Source: Janibacter sp. HTCC2649
GTDB lineage: Bacteria > Actinomycetota > Actinomycetes > Actinomycetales > Dermatophilaceae
Assembly: GCF_000152705.1 (NCBI RefSeq)
Contig: NZ_CH672413.1
Coordinates: forward strand, 1,277,978-1,341,977
DNA: 64,000 bases
Direction of reading: 5' to 3'
Shown: positions 53,343 to 63,271 of the stretch, piece after piece
Position numbering within the stretch: the stretch's first letter is position 1
Layout of the letters: each line of letters begins with the position of its first letter
Position numbers and translations under genes: made by a program
Notes under the pieces: generated by a model
Databases searched by the model: none
Seen by the model: only the letters and a program-made list of their open reading frames with translations
Told to the model about the DNA's origin: nothing

Positions 53343-53875
53343 TGGGCCCAGCCGGACAGCCGCTGGCCGCCCTTGGACGTCGTCACCGGACCGCCGGTGG
53401 CGCCGGGCAGGGGCGCGGTGGGAGCGCCCGGGCGGACGGCGAGGGTGAGGGTGCGGACGAGGAAGGCGTTGACCGACAGGCCCTGCTGCTCGGCAGCGGC
53501 TTCGATGTCGGCCTTGAGGCGGTCGGAGGGGCGGAAGGTGATGCGGGAGGTTCCGCCCTCGTCCCCCTCCTCCGCAGAGGTCGATGAAACGACAGGTGAC
53601 GTCACGGGTGACGCCACTGCTGGGGCCTGCTCAGCCAGACCCGACACGACGAAGGCGAGTCCGCGCCCCGCGAGCCGGACATCCACGGAGGCCGGCGTGA
53701 GGGCGAGGGTGATCTCGGCGGCGGCGTCAACAACCGCCTCCTGCAACGTCAGTCGGACGGCTGAGTCCAGTGGAGCAGCGAGTCGTTCGGCAACGGCTTC
53801 GGCCTCGGGGCCACCGGCGGCGGCCGCCACGGCGAGCTGCTGCTGCAGCGAGTCGACATATCGAGTGAGTTCCAT
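53339..53875 (-). CDS. ribbon-helix-helix regulator with HicB-like N-terminal region
   Basis: 178 residues. The first 70 are helical (MELTRYVDSLQQQLAVAAAA; VRLTLQEAVVDAAAEITLAL). The C-terminal RHH motif is clear (SRITFRPSDRLKADIEAAAE, QQGLSVNAFLVRTLTLAV). Related genes are annotated as HicB-type antitoxins, but no toxin is adjacent. First gene of the operon with DUF4097 and the ABC exporter, and TGACGTCA palindromes at its start suggest autoregulation. Confidence 0.78.
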   Translation of the reverse strand: MELTRYVDSLQQQLAVAAAAGGPEAEAVAERLAAPLDSAVRLTLQEAVVDAAAEITLALTPASVDVRLAGRGLAFVVSGLAEQAPAVASPVTSPVVSSTSAEEGDEGGTSRITFRPSDRLKADIEAAAEQQGLSVNAFLVRTLTLAVRPGAPTAPLPGATGGPVTTSKGGQRLSGWAQ

Positions 53876-53905
53876 GACGTCATGGTGACACCACTGTGAC
53901 GTCAC
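53874..53905. promoter_or_regulatory. paired TGACGTCA operators at RHH gene start
   Basis: ATGACGTCAT (53874-53883, overlapping the start codon) and GTGACGTCAC (53896-53905) are perfect 10-bp palindromes with centres 22 bp apart, close to two helical turns. Between them lies TGGTGACACCA, a third related palindrome, and ATGACG recurs at about 53917. Repeated short palindromes are typical of RHH operators. Confidence 0.65.
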
Positions 53906-53940
53906 TGTCAACACCCATGACGCCACACATCACACCCTCG

Positions 53941-53992
53941 TCGTGCCCACCACGGACGGCGAGCGCCAGCGAGTTGTCCGTGGTGGGCACGA
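53941..53992. repeat. 17-bp inverted repeat
   Basis: TCGTGCCCACCACGGAC (53941-53957) pairs perfectly with GTCCGTGGTGGGCACGA (53976-53992) around an 18-base loop that itself contains GGCG-AGC-GCC. A partial direct copy, GTGGGCACACGA, follows at about 54001. There is no T-tract, so an operator or a remnant of a mobile sequence is as likely as a terminator. Confidence 0.6.
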
Positions 53993-54015
53993 AGAGGAAG
54001 TGGGCACACGAAAAA

Positions 54016-54056
54016 GCGAGGGTGTGCCGGGTGCTGAGCACCCGGCATACCCTCGC
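54016..54056. terminator. terminator with octamer arm, downstream of hppD
   Basis: GCGAGGGTGTGCCGGGTGCT pairs with AGCACCCGGCATACCCTCGC along its full length with one G-T pair. On the minus strand it follows the hppD stop and is trailed by TTTTT (54011-54015); on the plus strand it is trailed by CGTTTTG. The right arm holds CGGCATAC, the left the one-base variant GTGTGCCG. Confidence 0.9.
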
Positions 54057-54080
54057 CGTTTTGTGTGTGGAGCGGTTGCC

Positions 54081-55942
<1,862 letters not shown>

Positions 55943-55973
55943 GCAGGCAGGCACCGATCCGGGCTCCCAGCGG

Positions 55974-56270
55974 TCAGACCGGGAACGCGTTGCCGAGCAG
56001 GAACGCTGCCCAGATCGAGCCGACAATGAGCACGCCACCCACGATCGACTGTGCAGTGCCACGCGAGTTCTGGGTCCGGTGACGCGCGAGCCCACCGATG
56101 ACCACCAGGGCGATGCCGCCGAGGTTCATCGGCGCCGCGACGAGCCAGGCCCACTGGCCGGTGACGAACGCACCCACGGTGAATGCCAGGCCGAGGACGA
56201 GGCCCACCGCAACCAGAAGGATCTGGCCGATCCTGATCCTGAGCTCGAGGTAGGAGTCGAGCAGGCTCAC
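55974..56270 (-). CDS. three-span membrane protein, last gene of unknown operon
   Basis: 98 residues from a GTG overlapping the upstream stop (GTGA). Three hydrophobic helices: IGQILLVAVGLVLGLAFTVG, AWLVAAPMNLGGIALVVIGG and SIVGGVLIVGSIWAAFLLG. No family recognised. It closes the four-gene run that begins at 58139. Confidence 0.7.
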   Translation of the reverse strand: MSLLDSYLELRIRIGQILLVAVGLVLGLAFTVGAFVTGQWAWLVAAPMNLGGIALVVIGGLARHRTQNSRGTAQSIVGGVLIVGSIWAAFLLGNAFPV

Positions 56271-56806
56271 CAGGTGCCGAACTCGGTGCTCGGCGTGGTG
56301 CCACGACCATCCTCTGGCGACACCGGTTGGCGGCCGTCCTGGACTGCCTCCGCTGGCACTGGCCAGTCCGGCATACGCACCGGAGGTGCTTCAAAGTCAG
56401 CCTGGGTCGACAGTCGCTCGAAGCCTTCGTCGAACTCGGGGTCCTTGTCGCGCTCCTGGTCGATCACCCGCTGAATCCCGACCCCGATGCTGTCGCGATA
56501 GTCGACGGCGCTGGCGTGCTCGTCGCGACCCGACATGACCTCCGCCCACGTCGTCTCATCGCGGTCGATCCGACGCTGCAGCACCTGACGGCTGGAGCCC
56601 AGCGCTCCCGAGCGTGCTTCCTTCTCCTCCTCCTCGCGGTCCGCGCGCGTCTCGTCGGCCTCCGCCGCAAGCTCTGCTCGGGCCCGCTCGATCACCTCGG
56701 CCGCCGAAGCGACTCCGGCCATCACTTCGGCGATCTCGGCCTCCTGCCGGCGCAGCTGGGCCTGGGCCTCGAACAGCGCGTCCTCGTCCTCGCGATGCCC
56801 CGCCAC
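56267..56806 (-). CDS. coiled-coil hypothetical protein of unknown operon
   Basis: 179 residues from a GTG that overlaps the preceding TAG by one base. The first 75 residues are a Glu/Arg/Ala-rich coiled coil (FEAQAQLRRQEAEIAEVMAG; ARAELAAEADETRADREEEE); the rest is acidic and Pro-rich. No signal or membrane helix. Lies between the possible secreted-type protein and the three-span membrane protein. Function unknown. Confidence 0.65.
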   Translation of the reverse strand: MAGHREDEDALFEAQAQLRRQEAEIAEVMAGVASAAEVIERARAELAAEADETRADREEEEKEARSGALGSSRQVLQRRIDRDETTWAEVMSGRDEHASAVDYRDSIGVGIQRVIDQERDKDPEFDEGFERLSTQADFEAPPVRMPDWPVPAEAVQDGRQPVSPEDGRGTTPSTEFGTW

Positions 56807-57531
56807 TAGAAGCCAGCTCCGGCCGTGTCGTTGACGTGCCCGCCCGCGTCTGCCTGGGCCTTGGCCGCCATGAGGTTGAAGGACATGGTGAGTGCGGTGA
56901 GCACCCCCTCCATGGCTGCGCAGGCCGCGGCCAGGGCGGGAATGAGCTTGGAGAGGCTCTTGATGAGGTCAATGGCCTCGCCCACGAGACGAATGGCTCG
57001 CCGCACGCCGGCGCCTCCCGTGAGCACCTCCTTGGCGAGCTTCGCGACGCTCAGCGTCAGCACCCACTCCTCGATGAGGCCCAACAGGCTGCACACCGAG
57101 CTCACGACCTGCGAGGTGGCCTGGAGCATGTTGCCCAGCTGACGACTCATGAGGGCACAGGCGGTTCCCTGCCGGGTGTGGGCCGACGCGTGCTTGAGAA
57201 GCGTGCTGTGTGCCCGGTGCGCTGCGGGAGCGACCCAGGCGTCGTCCACGGCTCCGGCGATCGTGGAGTAGTTCGTGCCGACGCACTTGAGGGCCAGACC
57301 GGTGTTGTACCAGTTGGACTTCATCTCATCGACGCCGTTGAAGTCACCGGCAACGGGAGACATGATCTTCTCGATCAGGGACCAGTGGCAGATCTTCTTG
57401 ATGGCCCAGTCGATGGTTTGCAGGATCGGACCGCAGTTGCCCTTGGCGTTCTCGATCATCTGCCCATAGGCCTCGCTGTCCTCGGCCGCGACCAGGAGGT
57501 CGGCCGGATTCTGCAGCGTGATGGTGGTCAT
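56806..57531 (-). CDS. helical hypothetical protein, possible WXG100/PPE-like type VII substrate
   Basis: 241 residues. An N-terminal 120-residue helical pair has a turn at DDAWVAPAAHRAHSTL, which resembles the W-x-G-PAA-xxF turn of WXG100 and PPE-like proteins. It is followed by hydrophobic helices (KLIPALAAACAAMEGVLTAL). Overlaps the gene before it by ATGA. There is no canonical WxG and no EccC/EccD gene in the window, so the link to type VII secretion is tentative. Confidence 0.5.
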   Translation of the reverse strand: MTTITLQNPADLLVAAEDSEAYGQMIENAKGNCGPILQTIDWAIKKICHWSLIEKIMSPVAGDFNGVDEMKSNWYNTGLALKCVGTNYSTIAGAVDDAWVAPAAHRAHSTLLKHASAHTRQGTACALMSRQLGNMLQATSQVVSSVCSLLGLIEEWVLTLSVAKLAKEVLTGGAGVRRAIRLVGEAIDLIKSLSKLIPALAAACAAMEGVLTALTMSFNLMAAKAQADAGGHVNDTAGAGF

Positions 57532-58139
57532 CGCTTGCCCCCGTTCTCGAAGTCGTCGTAGTCGCCCGCGTCGTCGTTCGCGTCGTTGATGTCGCCCGCC
57601 GAGCCAAACAGTTCCTGGACGTCGTCGGCCACGTTGATCGGCGCCAAGGGGTTGACGGCTCCGTGACTCCGGCGCGGGTTGTCGCCTCGGTGCTTGTAGG
57701 TCTCGTTCTGGTGCTTCTCGTACTCGCGGTCACCCTTGTCGGTCACGTCGTCCGTCGCCGTGGCCCCGTACTTCCCGACCTCGACGATCGGCAGGCCCGT
57801 CGAGGGGTCCGTCCCGCTGATGCTCGGCAGGTCGACCTTGACCTCGATGCCCTTCAGGCGCGTCGATGACTCGACGTCGTCGTGCCGGTACTGCTTGAGG
57901 TTGGCACCGATCGTCTGAGCGATACCTCCAGCGCTGAGGACTCCCTTGGCGAGGCTGGCATCGACCTGCCCGTAGGCCTCGCGGTAGTCACCCTCGAAGA
58001 GGTCCAGGAAGCCCGTGAAGGCACCGAAGTTCGAGCAGTTGTCGGTGACGAACGTGTGCGCCTTCGCCAGGTACTGCTTGTTCATGCGCACAGCCTCTTG
58101 AAGGCCCTTGACGCCTTCGATGTTGACCTCGATGCTCAC
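57528..58139 (-). CDS. hypothetical protein, possible EspC-like partner, first gene of unknown operon
   Basis: 203 residues. The first 100 are amphipathic helix (GVKGLQEAVRMNKQYLAKAH; SLAKGVLSAGGIAQTIGANL), with a central FGAFTGFLDLF turn, comparable to EspC/WXG-type proteins. The rest is a long acidic, disordered tail (DDVQELFGSAGDINDANDDA). First of four overlapping genes, with about 96 bp of promoter region upstream. Function unknown. Confidence 0.5.
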   Translation of the reverse strand: MSIEVNIEGVKGLQEAVRMNKQYLAKAHTFVTDNCSNFGAFTGFLDLFEGDYREAYGQVDASLAKGVLSAGGIAQTIGANLKQYRHDDVESSTRLKGIEVKVDLPSISGTDPSTGLPIVEVGKYGATATDDVTDKGDREYEKHQNETYKHRGDNPRRSHGAVNPLAPINVADDVQELFGSAGDINDANDDAGDYDDFENGGKR

Positions 58140-58235
58140 GAGGCCACCCCCCTTCTCGTCGCCGGATGCGTTGGGGCAACCGTAGGTCGCCCGGCGACAT
58201 CGCGCGATGGGGAGCAGTCCCCGTCCACGCCCTGC

Positions 58236-59996
58236 TCAGCGACGACCGACGAACCAGAGCCTCAGCTTGTCGATGCGAACGGCCACCTGCTCGGACGTGG
58301 CCGCGGCGAGTTCCGGTCCGCCACAGGCCCTTCGGAGTTCCATGTGCACGTTGGCGTGCGGCGCCCCGCTCTTCTTGGCGTATGCCGCGACGAGCTTGTT
58401 GAGTTCCTTGCGTTGCGCTGCGAGCGCACGGTGGGCCGAGATCGGCACCTCCGAGGCCCGGGGCTTGCGCCCGGTCGCGTTGGACTGCTTGGCCTGACGT
58501 TCGTGCAACAGCGCGGACACCTGGTCGGGCTCGAGCAGACCGGGTAGCCCGAGGTAGTCCTGCTCCTCGTCGGACCCGACGTCGGCGTGCAGGCCGAACT
58601 GCTGGGCGTCGAAGAGCACGTGGTCGAAGTGGGCGTCGGACTCGAGCGCCTCGAAGCTCTCCTCCTCCAACCCCATCGTCTTGTCGGTGCGGTTGGCGGC
58701 CGCGATGAGGCTCTCCTCCTCGGCCCACATGGACGCCTCGGCCTCGGGGTCGCTCTTGCGGTTGAGGGCGTGGTCGCGCTCGAGCTCCATCGACGCGGCG
58801 TGCTCGAGGATCGTGGGCACCGACGGCAGGAAGACCGATGCGGTCTCCCCGCGCTTGCGGGCGCGCACGAACCGCCCGACCGCCTGCGCGAAGAAGAGCG
58901 GCGTGGACGTCGACGTGGCATAGACGCCGACGCAGAGCCGGGGCACGTCGACGCCTTCGGACACCATGCGCACGGCGACCATCCAGCGTTGGTTGCCCGC
59001 GGCATACTCCTCGATCCGCTGGCTCGACCCGACATCGTCGGAGAGGACGACCGTGGTCTTCTCCCCCGTGATCGAGTGCAGGATCTTGGCGTAGGCGCGG
59101 GCCGTCGTCTGGTTTGTCGCGATGACGAGACCACCGGCGTCGGGCACGTGGCGACGGACCTCGGTGAGGCGCTTGTCGGCCGCGGCGAGGACCGACGGCA
59201 CCCACTCCCCCTTGGGGTCCAGCGCGGTGCGCCAGGCATGGGCAGTCTGGTCCTTGGTGAGCGGCTCGCCGAGGCGGGCGGCGATCTCGTCACCGGCCTT
59301 GGTGCGCCAGCGCATCGCGCCGCCGTAGGCGAGGAAGAGCACGGGTCGGACGACAGCGTCACGCAGGGCGGCGGCATACCCGTAGGTGTAGTCGGCCGCG
59401 GAGCGGACGATCCCGGCCTCGTCCATCTCGTAGCGGACGAACGGAATGGGGTTGGAGTCGGAGCGGAACGGCGTCCCGGTGAGCGAGAGCCGTCGCGCCG
59501 CAGGCGTGAAGGCCACCCGGATCGCGTCACCCCAGCTGCGCGCGTCCCCGCCGTGGTGGATCTCGTCGAGGATGACGAAGGTCGGGGTCGCCTCGGTCCG
59601 CCGCTGGTGCAGATCGGGCCGCGCCGCGACCTGGGCGTAGGTCAGGGCGACACCGTCGTACTCGTGGGAGTGCACGGCCGTGGAGTTGGAGAACTTCGGG
59701 TCGAGCTGGATGCCGACGCGCGCCGCGGCCTCGGACCACTGGGTCTTGAGGTGCTCGGTCGGTGCGATGACCGTGATCGCCTTGACCTCGCCGCTCTCGA
59801 GCAGCTCCGCGGCGATCCGCAGCGCATAGGTCGTCTTGCCGGCACCCGGCGTCGCGACCGCGAGGAAGTCCTTGGCGTCCGCCTCGAGGTAGGCCGTCAG
59901 GGCCTCCTGCTGCCAGGCGCGCAACTTCGCGGCGGTACCCCACGCGGCCCGCTCGGGGAAGGCGGGGCTGAGGTGGCTGGCAGCAGAGGTACTCAT
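58236..59996 (-). CDS. DEAD/DEAH-box helicase
   Basis: 586 residues, SF2. Motif I ATPGAGKTT, motif II LDEIHHGG (DEIH), motif III SLTGTPFRSD, motif V/VI EGVDVPRL and QAVGRFVRAR. The helicase core spans about 20-420, followed by a helical C-terminal region. Conserved in actinobacteria next to DUF3039 genes (one lies at 62321, now separated by two proteases). Restriction or repair roles have been proposed; the substrate is unknown. Confidence 0.9.
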   Translation of the reverse strand: MSTSAASHLSPAFPERAAWGTAAKLRAWQQEALTAYLEADAKDFLAVATPGAGKTTYALRIAAELLESGEVKAITVIAPTEHLKTQWSEAAARVGIQLDPKFSNSTAVHSHEYDGVALTYAQVAARPDLHQRRTEATPTFVILDEIHHGGDARSWGDAIRVAFTPAARRLSLTGTPFRSDSNPIPFVRYEMDEAGIVRSAADYTYGYAAALRDAVVRPVLFLAYGGAMRWRTKAGDEIAARLGEPLTKDQTAHAWRTALDPKGEWVPSVLAAADKRLTEVRRHVPDAGGLVIATNQTTARAYAKILHSITGEKTTVVLSDDVGSSQRIEEYAAGNQRWMVAVRMVSEGVDVPRLCVGVYATSTSTPLFFAQAVGRFVRARKRGETASVFLPSVPTILEHAASMELERDHALNRKSDPEAEASMWAEEESLIAAANRTDKTMGLEEESFEALESDAHFDHVLFDAQQFGLHADVGSDEEQDYLGLPGLLEPDQVSALLHERQAKQSNATGRKPRASEVPISAHRALAAQRKELNKLVAAYAKKSGAPHANVHMELRRACGGPELAAATSEQVAVRIDKLRLWFVGRR

Positions 59997-60123
59997 CGGC
60001 TCCGCAAGGGTAACGAGGATTTCGAGACGACATGCCGGGGGTCTGCCTCACGCCCGGGCGCGCCGACGTGTGCTTCGTCGCCCTCGGCGAGCCAGGGCCC
60101 CGGACGGCGGGGTTGCGGTGCGC

Positions 60124-61089
60124 TCAGGACGCTCGGAAGGCCACCCAGGAATTCTGCATCCGTGTGCGCTGGCCTGCGGTGAAGTGGTCCATGCAGGCGT
60201 CGTGGCTGTAGTCCATGAAGTTCTTGATGGGGTCGAGGCCGGGCAGAGTGCACGTGTCACGACCGGTCGGACAGCCGCTGGCGGGACTCGCCTCCGCGGG
60301 GGTGTCCGTGACGTAGTCGCCGATCCGCGAACACCCGTTCAGGAAGGTGTGGTGCAGGTTGAGCCAGTGACCGACCTCGTGCGTCGCCGTGTCCCCGAGG
60401 TTGTACGGCGCTGCGGTCCCGCCGGGCACTGACTGATCGAGCAGGACGACCCCGTCCATCGGGTCGACGATCGTCCGCGGGAAGGTCGCCCAGCCGAGGA
60501 GGTCACCGGCGAGCCTCGCGGTGTAGATGTTGAGGTCGGCCTTGCCGCCGACGTGGAGCGCGGTCTTCATGGCGCGCTCGGCCGAGCTGCCGTGATCCAG
60601 GCCGGAGTACCAGGTCGCGTTGTCGGTCGTCGTCGTGCTGACGAGCGAGAACGAGAACCCCGAGCCGGCATACGCCTGGTTGAGCACGCTGATCTGGTTG
60701 GCGATCTGCGTCGGGCTCAGCGCACCGCTCGACCCGTTCTTGATCGTGTGCCACCGCACCTTGATCACCGTGGGGGTGAACGCGGCGGCCCCGGTGACCG
60801 TCTTGGCCGCCGTGCCGGTCCGCGAGGTGACGCCCTTGGCGGCGAGTGCCTTGGTGAAGGTGGTTTCGAGCCGGGTCGCCTGCGCCGGGGTGAGCTCGTG
60901 CGGGTCCTTCGCGCGAGCTGAACGCCCGACCGTGAAAGCGTCCGCGACCTTCGGGGCCAAGCACTGCACGGCGGGTGCATCGGCTGAAGTCGGTTGCGCC
61001 ACAGCCCCGCTGGGGCCGAGGCCAACCGCGGCCGCACACAGGGCCAGACCCGCGATGAGCGCCGCCGGGCGGAGCAGACGAGCAGACAT
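60124..61089 (-). CDS. secreted zinc metalloprotease, M43 (pappalysin-like)
   Basis: 321 residues. Signal peptide with LIAGLALCAAAVGLG and cleavage near VAQ. Catalytic HEVGHWLNLHHTF (HExxHxxGxxH-type, third ligand His), a conserved downstream NFMDYSHDACMDHFTAGQ with the Met-turn, and paired Cys (GCPTGRDTC). Secreted endopeptidase. A close paralogue lies directly upstream at 61220, so this is a tandem duplication. Confidence 0.92.
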   Translation of the reverse strand: MSARLLRPAALIAGLALCAAAVGLGPSGAVAQPTSADAPAVQCLAPKVADAFTVGRSARAKDPHELTPAQATRLETTFTKALAAKGVTSRTGTAAKTVTGAAAFTPTVIKVRWHTIKNGSSGALSPTQIANQISVLNQAYAGSGFSFSLVSTTTTDNATWYSGLDHGSSAERAMKTALHVGGKADLNIYTARLAGDLLGWATFPRTIVDPMDGVVLLDQSVPGGTAAPYNLGDTATHEVGHWLNLHHTFLNGCSRIGDYVTDTPAEASPASGCPTGRDTCTLPGLDPIKNFMDYSHDACMDHFTAGQRTRMQNSWVAFRAS

Positions 61090-61164
61090 GACACGTTCCC
61101 TTCAGGACGCCGGCGCCCCCGTCGGCCCCGCGATGTGCCAAAACCTACCCGTCTCCGGACAGCC

Positions 61165-61194
61165 GTGAGGGCCCGTCGGGAGACGGGCCCTCAC
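61165..61194. terminator. perfect hairpin between the two metalloprotease genes
   Basis: GTGAGGGCCCGTC (61165-61177) pairs perfectly with GACGGGCCCTCAC (61182-61194) around GGGA. It lies after the upstream protease stop (61220, minus strand) and is followed there by a loose T-rich GGTTTTGG. Probably ends that transcript, so the paralogues are separately transcribed. Confidence 0.8.
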
Positions 61195-61219
61195 CTGCTG
61201 CCTCGATGAGGCCGAGCGA

Positions 61220-62191
61220 TCAGCCGCGGAAGGCGACCCAGGCGCTCTGCATGCGCGTGATCTGGCCTGCGGTGAAGTGATCCATGCAGGAGTCGATCGT
61301 GTAGTCCATGAAGTTCTTGATCGGGTCCAGGCCGGGCAGGGTGCACGTGTCGCGACCCGTCGGGCAACCGGACGCGGGGCTGGCCTCGGCCGCGGTGTCG
61401 GTGACGTAGTCACCAGCAGTGTCCGAGCAGCCGCCCTGGAACGTGTGGTAGAGGTTCAGCCAGTGGCCGATCTCGTGGGTGGCCGTGTCGCCCAGGTTGT
61501 AGGACGTGGCCGAGCCCCCGGGCAGGCTCTCGTCGAGGATGACGACGCCGTCCATGGAGTCGACGCGCTTCTTGGGGAAGGTGGCCCAGCCGAGCAGACC
61601 GCCAGCAAGGTTGGCGCTGTAGATGTTGAGGTCACCGTTGTCGCCCGTGCGCAGCGCGCTCTTCATGTTGCGCTCGGCGGTGGTGCCGTAGTCGAGTCCG
61701 TTGTACCAAGTGGCGTTGTTGGTCGTCGTCGTCCCCTTGAGGGCGAACGAGAAACCCGAGCCGGAGTATGCCGCGTTGAGGACGCTGATCTGGGCGTTGA
61801 TCTCGCTGGCGGTCAGGACGCCCTTGGAACCGTCGGTGATCGTGTGCCAGTAGACGTCGATCACGGCCGGGGTGAAGGCCCCACCGCCGCCCGGCTTCCT
61901 GGCCTCGCCCGAGGCGTTGCGCTCGAGACCCTTCGCCGCGAGTGCCTTGGCGAGCTGGGCCTCCATGGCCTTGGCCTGCGCGGTCGTGACGTCGTGCGGG
62001 TCGCGGGCCCGAGAGGTGCCCCGAGCGCCCATGGCCTGGTCGGCGTGCACATCGGTGGCGCACTCGGCCTTGACGCTGCTCTCACCGGCGGTCTGGATGG
62101 CTGACGCGCTCGACATCCCCAGGCCGAGGCTGGCAGCCGACAGGATCGAGGCCGCGAGGATGGCGACGGAACGCAATGGACGAACAGACAT
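61220..62191 (-). CDS. secreted zinc metalloprotease, M43, paralogue
   Basis: 323 residues from the ATG at 62191, with AAAGGGA upstream. Signal peptide (SVAILAASILSAASLGLG). Same domain layout as the gene at 60124: HEIGHWLNLYHTF, NFMDYTIDSCMDHFTAGQ, GCPTGRDTC. Upstream in-frame extension to 62275 is not used. Differences cluster in the pro-region before WHTI, so activation or specificity may differ. Confidence 0.92.
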   Translation of the reverse strand: MSVRPLRSVAILAASILSAASLGLGMSSASAIQTAGESSVKAECATDVHADQAMGARGTSRARDPHDVTTAQAKAMEAQLAKALAAKGLERNASGEARKPGGGGAFTPAVIDVYWHTITDGSKGVLTASEINAQISVLNAAYSGSGFSFALKGTTTTNNATWYNGLDYGTTAERNMKSALRTGDNGDLNIYSANLAGGLLGWATFPKKRVDSMDGVVILDESLPGGSATSYNLGDTATHEIGHWLNLYHTFQGGCSDTAGDYVTDTAAEASPASGCPTGRDTCTLPGLDPIKNFMDYTIDSCMDHFTAGQITRMQSAWVAFRG

Positions 62192-62320
62192 GTGGTGTCC
62201 CTTTCGGTTTGCACAAACCCCTGTGAGGTCTGGATCTTCCGAACCTAGCGAGGCCGTCGTGCTCGCGGATACCAAAGGCGTCCCATGACTCGGTCAAGGT
62301 TTGGCAAAGTGGACGAAGGG

Positions 62321-62632
62321 CTACTCGCCGCCGTCCTGGGGCTTGCGCAGGCCTTCGTAGATCTCTTTGCACTCGGGGCAGACCGGAAACTTCTTGGGGT
62401 CGCGACCGGGGACCCAGACCTTGCCGCACAGCGCCGTCACCGGTTCGCCGGACAGGGCGGACTCGAGGATCTTCTCCTTGCGCACGTAGTGCGAGAAGCG
62501 CTCGTGGTCACCAGGCTCCGCGACCTGAGGGATCGTCTCTTCGCGCTCGAGCACGGCCGTCTGCGTCGACGGGCCGGACGGCTGCTGCTGGGGGGCGTTG
62601 GGGTCGCTCATGGGCGTCAGTGGGTCACTCAC
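62321..62632 (-). CDS. DUF3039 zinc-ribbon protein
   Basis: About 103 residues from a GTG at 62632; ATG at 62611 is the alternative. After a disordered start, HERFSHYVRKEKILESALSG is followed by a zinc ribbon of CGKVWVPGRDPKKFPVCPEC. Typical of DUF3039, a conserved actinobacterial family usually adjacent to the helicase at 58236 and YqgE. Function unknown. Confidence 0.85.
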   Translation of the reverse strand: MSDPLTPMSDPNAPQQQPSGPSTQTAVLEREETIPQVAEPGDHERFSHYVRKEKILESALSGEPVTALCGKVWVPGRDPKKFPVCPECKEIYEGLRKPQDGGE

Positions 62633-62695
62633 GCCACCCAGACTACGTCGGGTTGCTCCGGGTTCAGGTGAGCTCGGGCTCGGCTGGGCGCAGGT

Positions 62696-63271
62696 TCAGT
62701 TGAGTTCGGGGTCCGACGGGTAGTAGGCCACGAACGCGAGCTCTCCCCTCTGGCGGCGCAGCACCGATTCCCAGAGGTGGTCGGGGTCGCCGGTGAGCAG
62801 GTCGCCGGACTGGGAGTCCACGACGAACCATGACCCACGACGCAGCTCGCCCTCGAGCTGCCCGCTGGACCACCCGGCATATCCGGCAAAGATCCGGAGC
62901 CCGCCAACCTCGGGCATGACGAGTGTCGGAGGGGTGTCGAGGTCGACGATGGCGACCGATCCGAAGAGCCGCTTGCTCCCGGGAGGTGGTTCGGCCCCAC
63001 CGCGGAAGGTGATCAACCCGAGGGCGGAGTCCAGCTGGACCGGACCGCCCTGGAAGAGCGTCTGCGGCGAGGAGATGTGTTCGCCCCAACCGGGGAGGAC
63101 GGAATCGACGTCGGCGCCCAAGGGCTTGTTGAGAACAACCCCTTGAGCGCCGTTGACGTCGTGTTGGAGCACGAGGATCACACTGCGGTGAAACACCCCG
63201 TCATCGAGTTGCGGGGTGGAGACGAGAAGTCGTCCCGTCGTGCTGTCAGCGTCCACGGTTCCATTCTGCAC
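62696..63271 (-). CDS. YqgE/AlgH family protein
   Basis: About 191 residues. It begins with TGRLLVSTPQLDDGVFHRSV and continues with QGVVLNKPLG, FQGGPVQLDSALGLI, and IFAGYAGWSSGQLEGELRRG, the YqgE core. The start is uncertain: GTG 63271, or GTG 63253, which would overlap the helicase stop more conventionally. Function is unknown in spite of wide conservation. Confidence 0.88.
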   Translation of the reverse strand: MQNGTVDADSTTGRLLVSTPQLDDGVFHRSVILVLQHDVNGAQGVVLNKPLGADVDSVLPGWGEHISSPQTLFQGGPVQLDSALGLITFRGGAEPPPGSKRLFGSVAIVDLDTPPTLVMPEVGGLRIFAGYAGWSSGQLEGELRRGSWFVVDSQSGDLLTGDPDHLWESVLRRQRGELAFVAYYPSDPELN

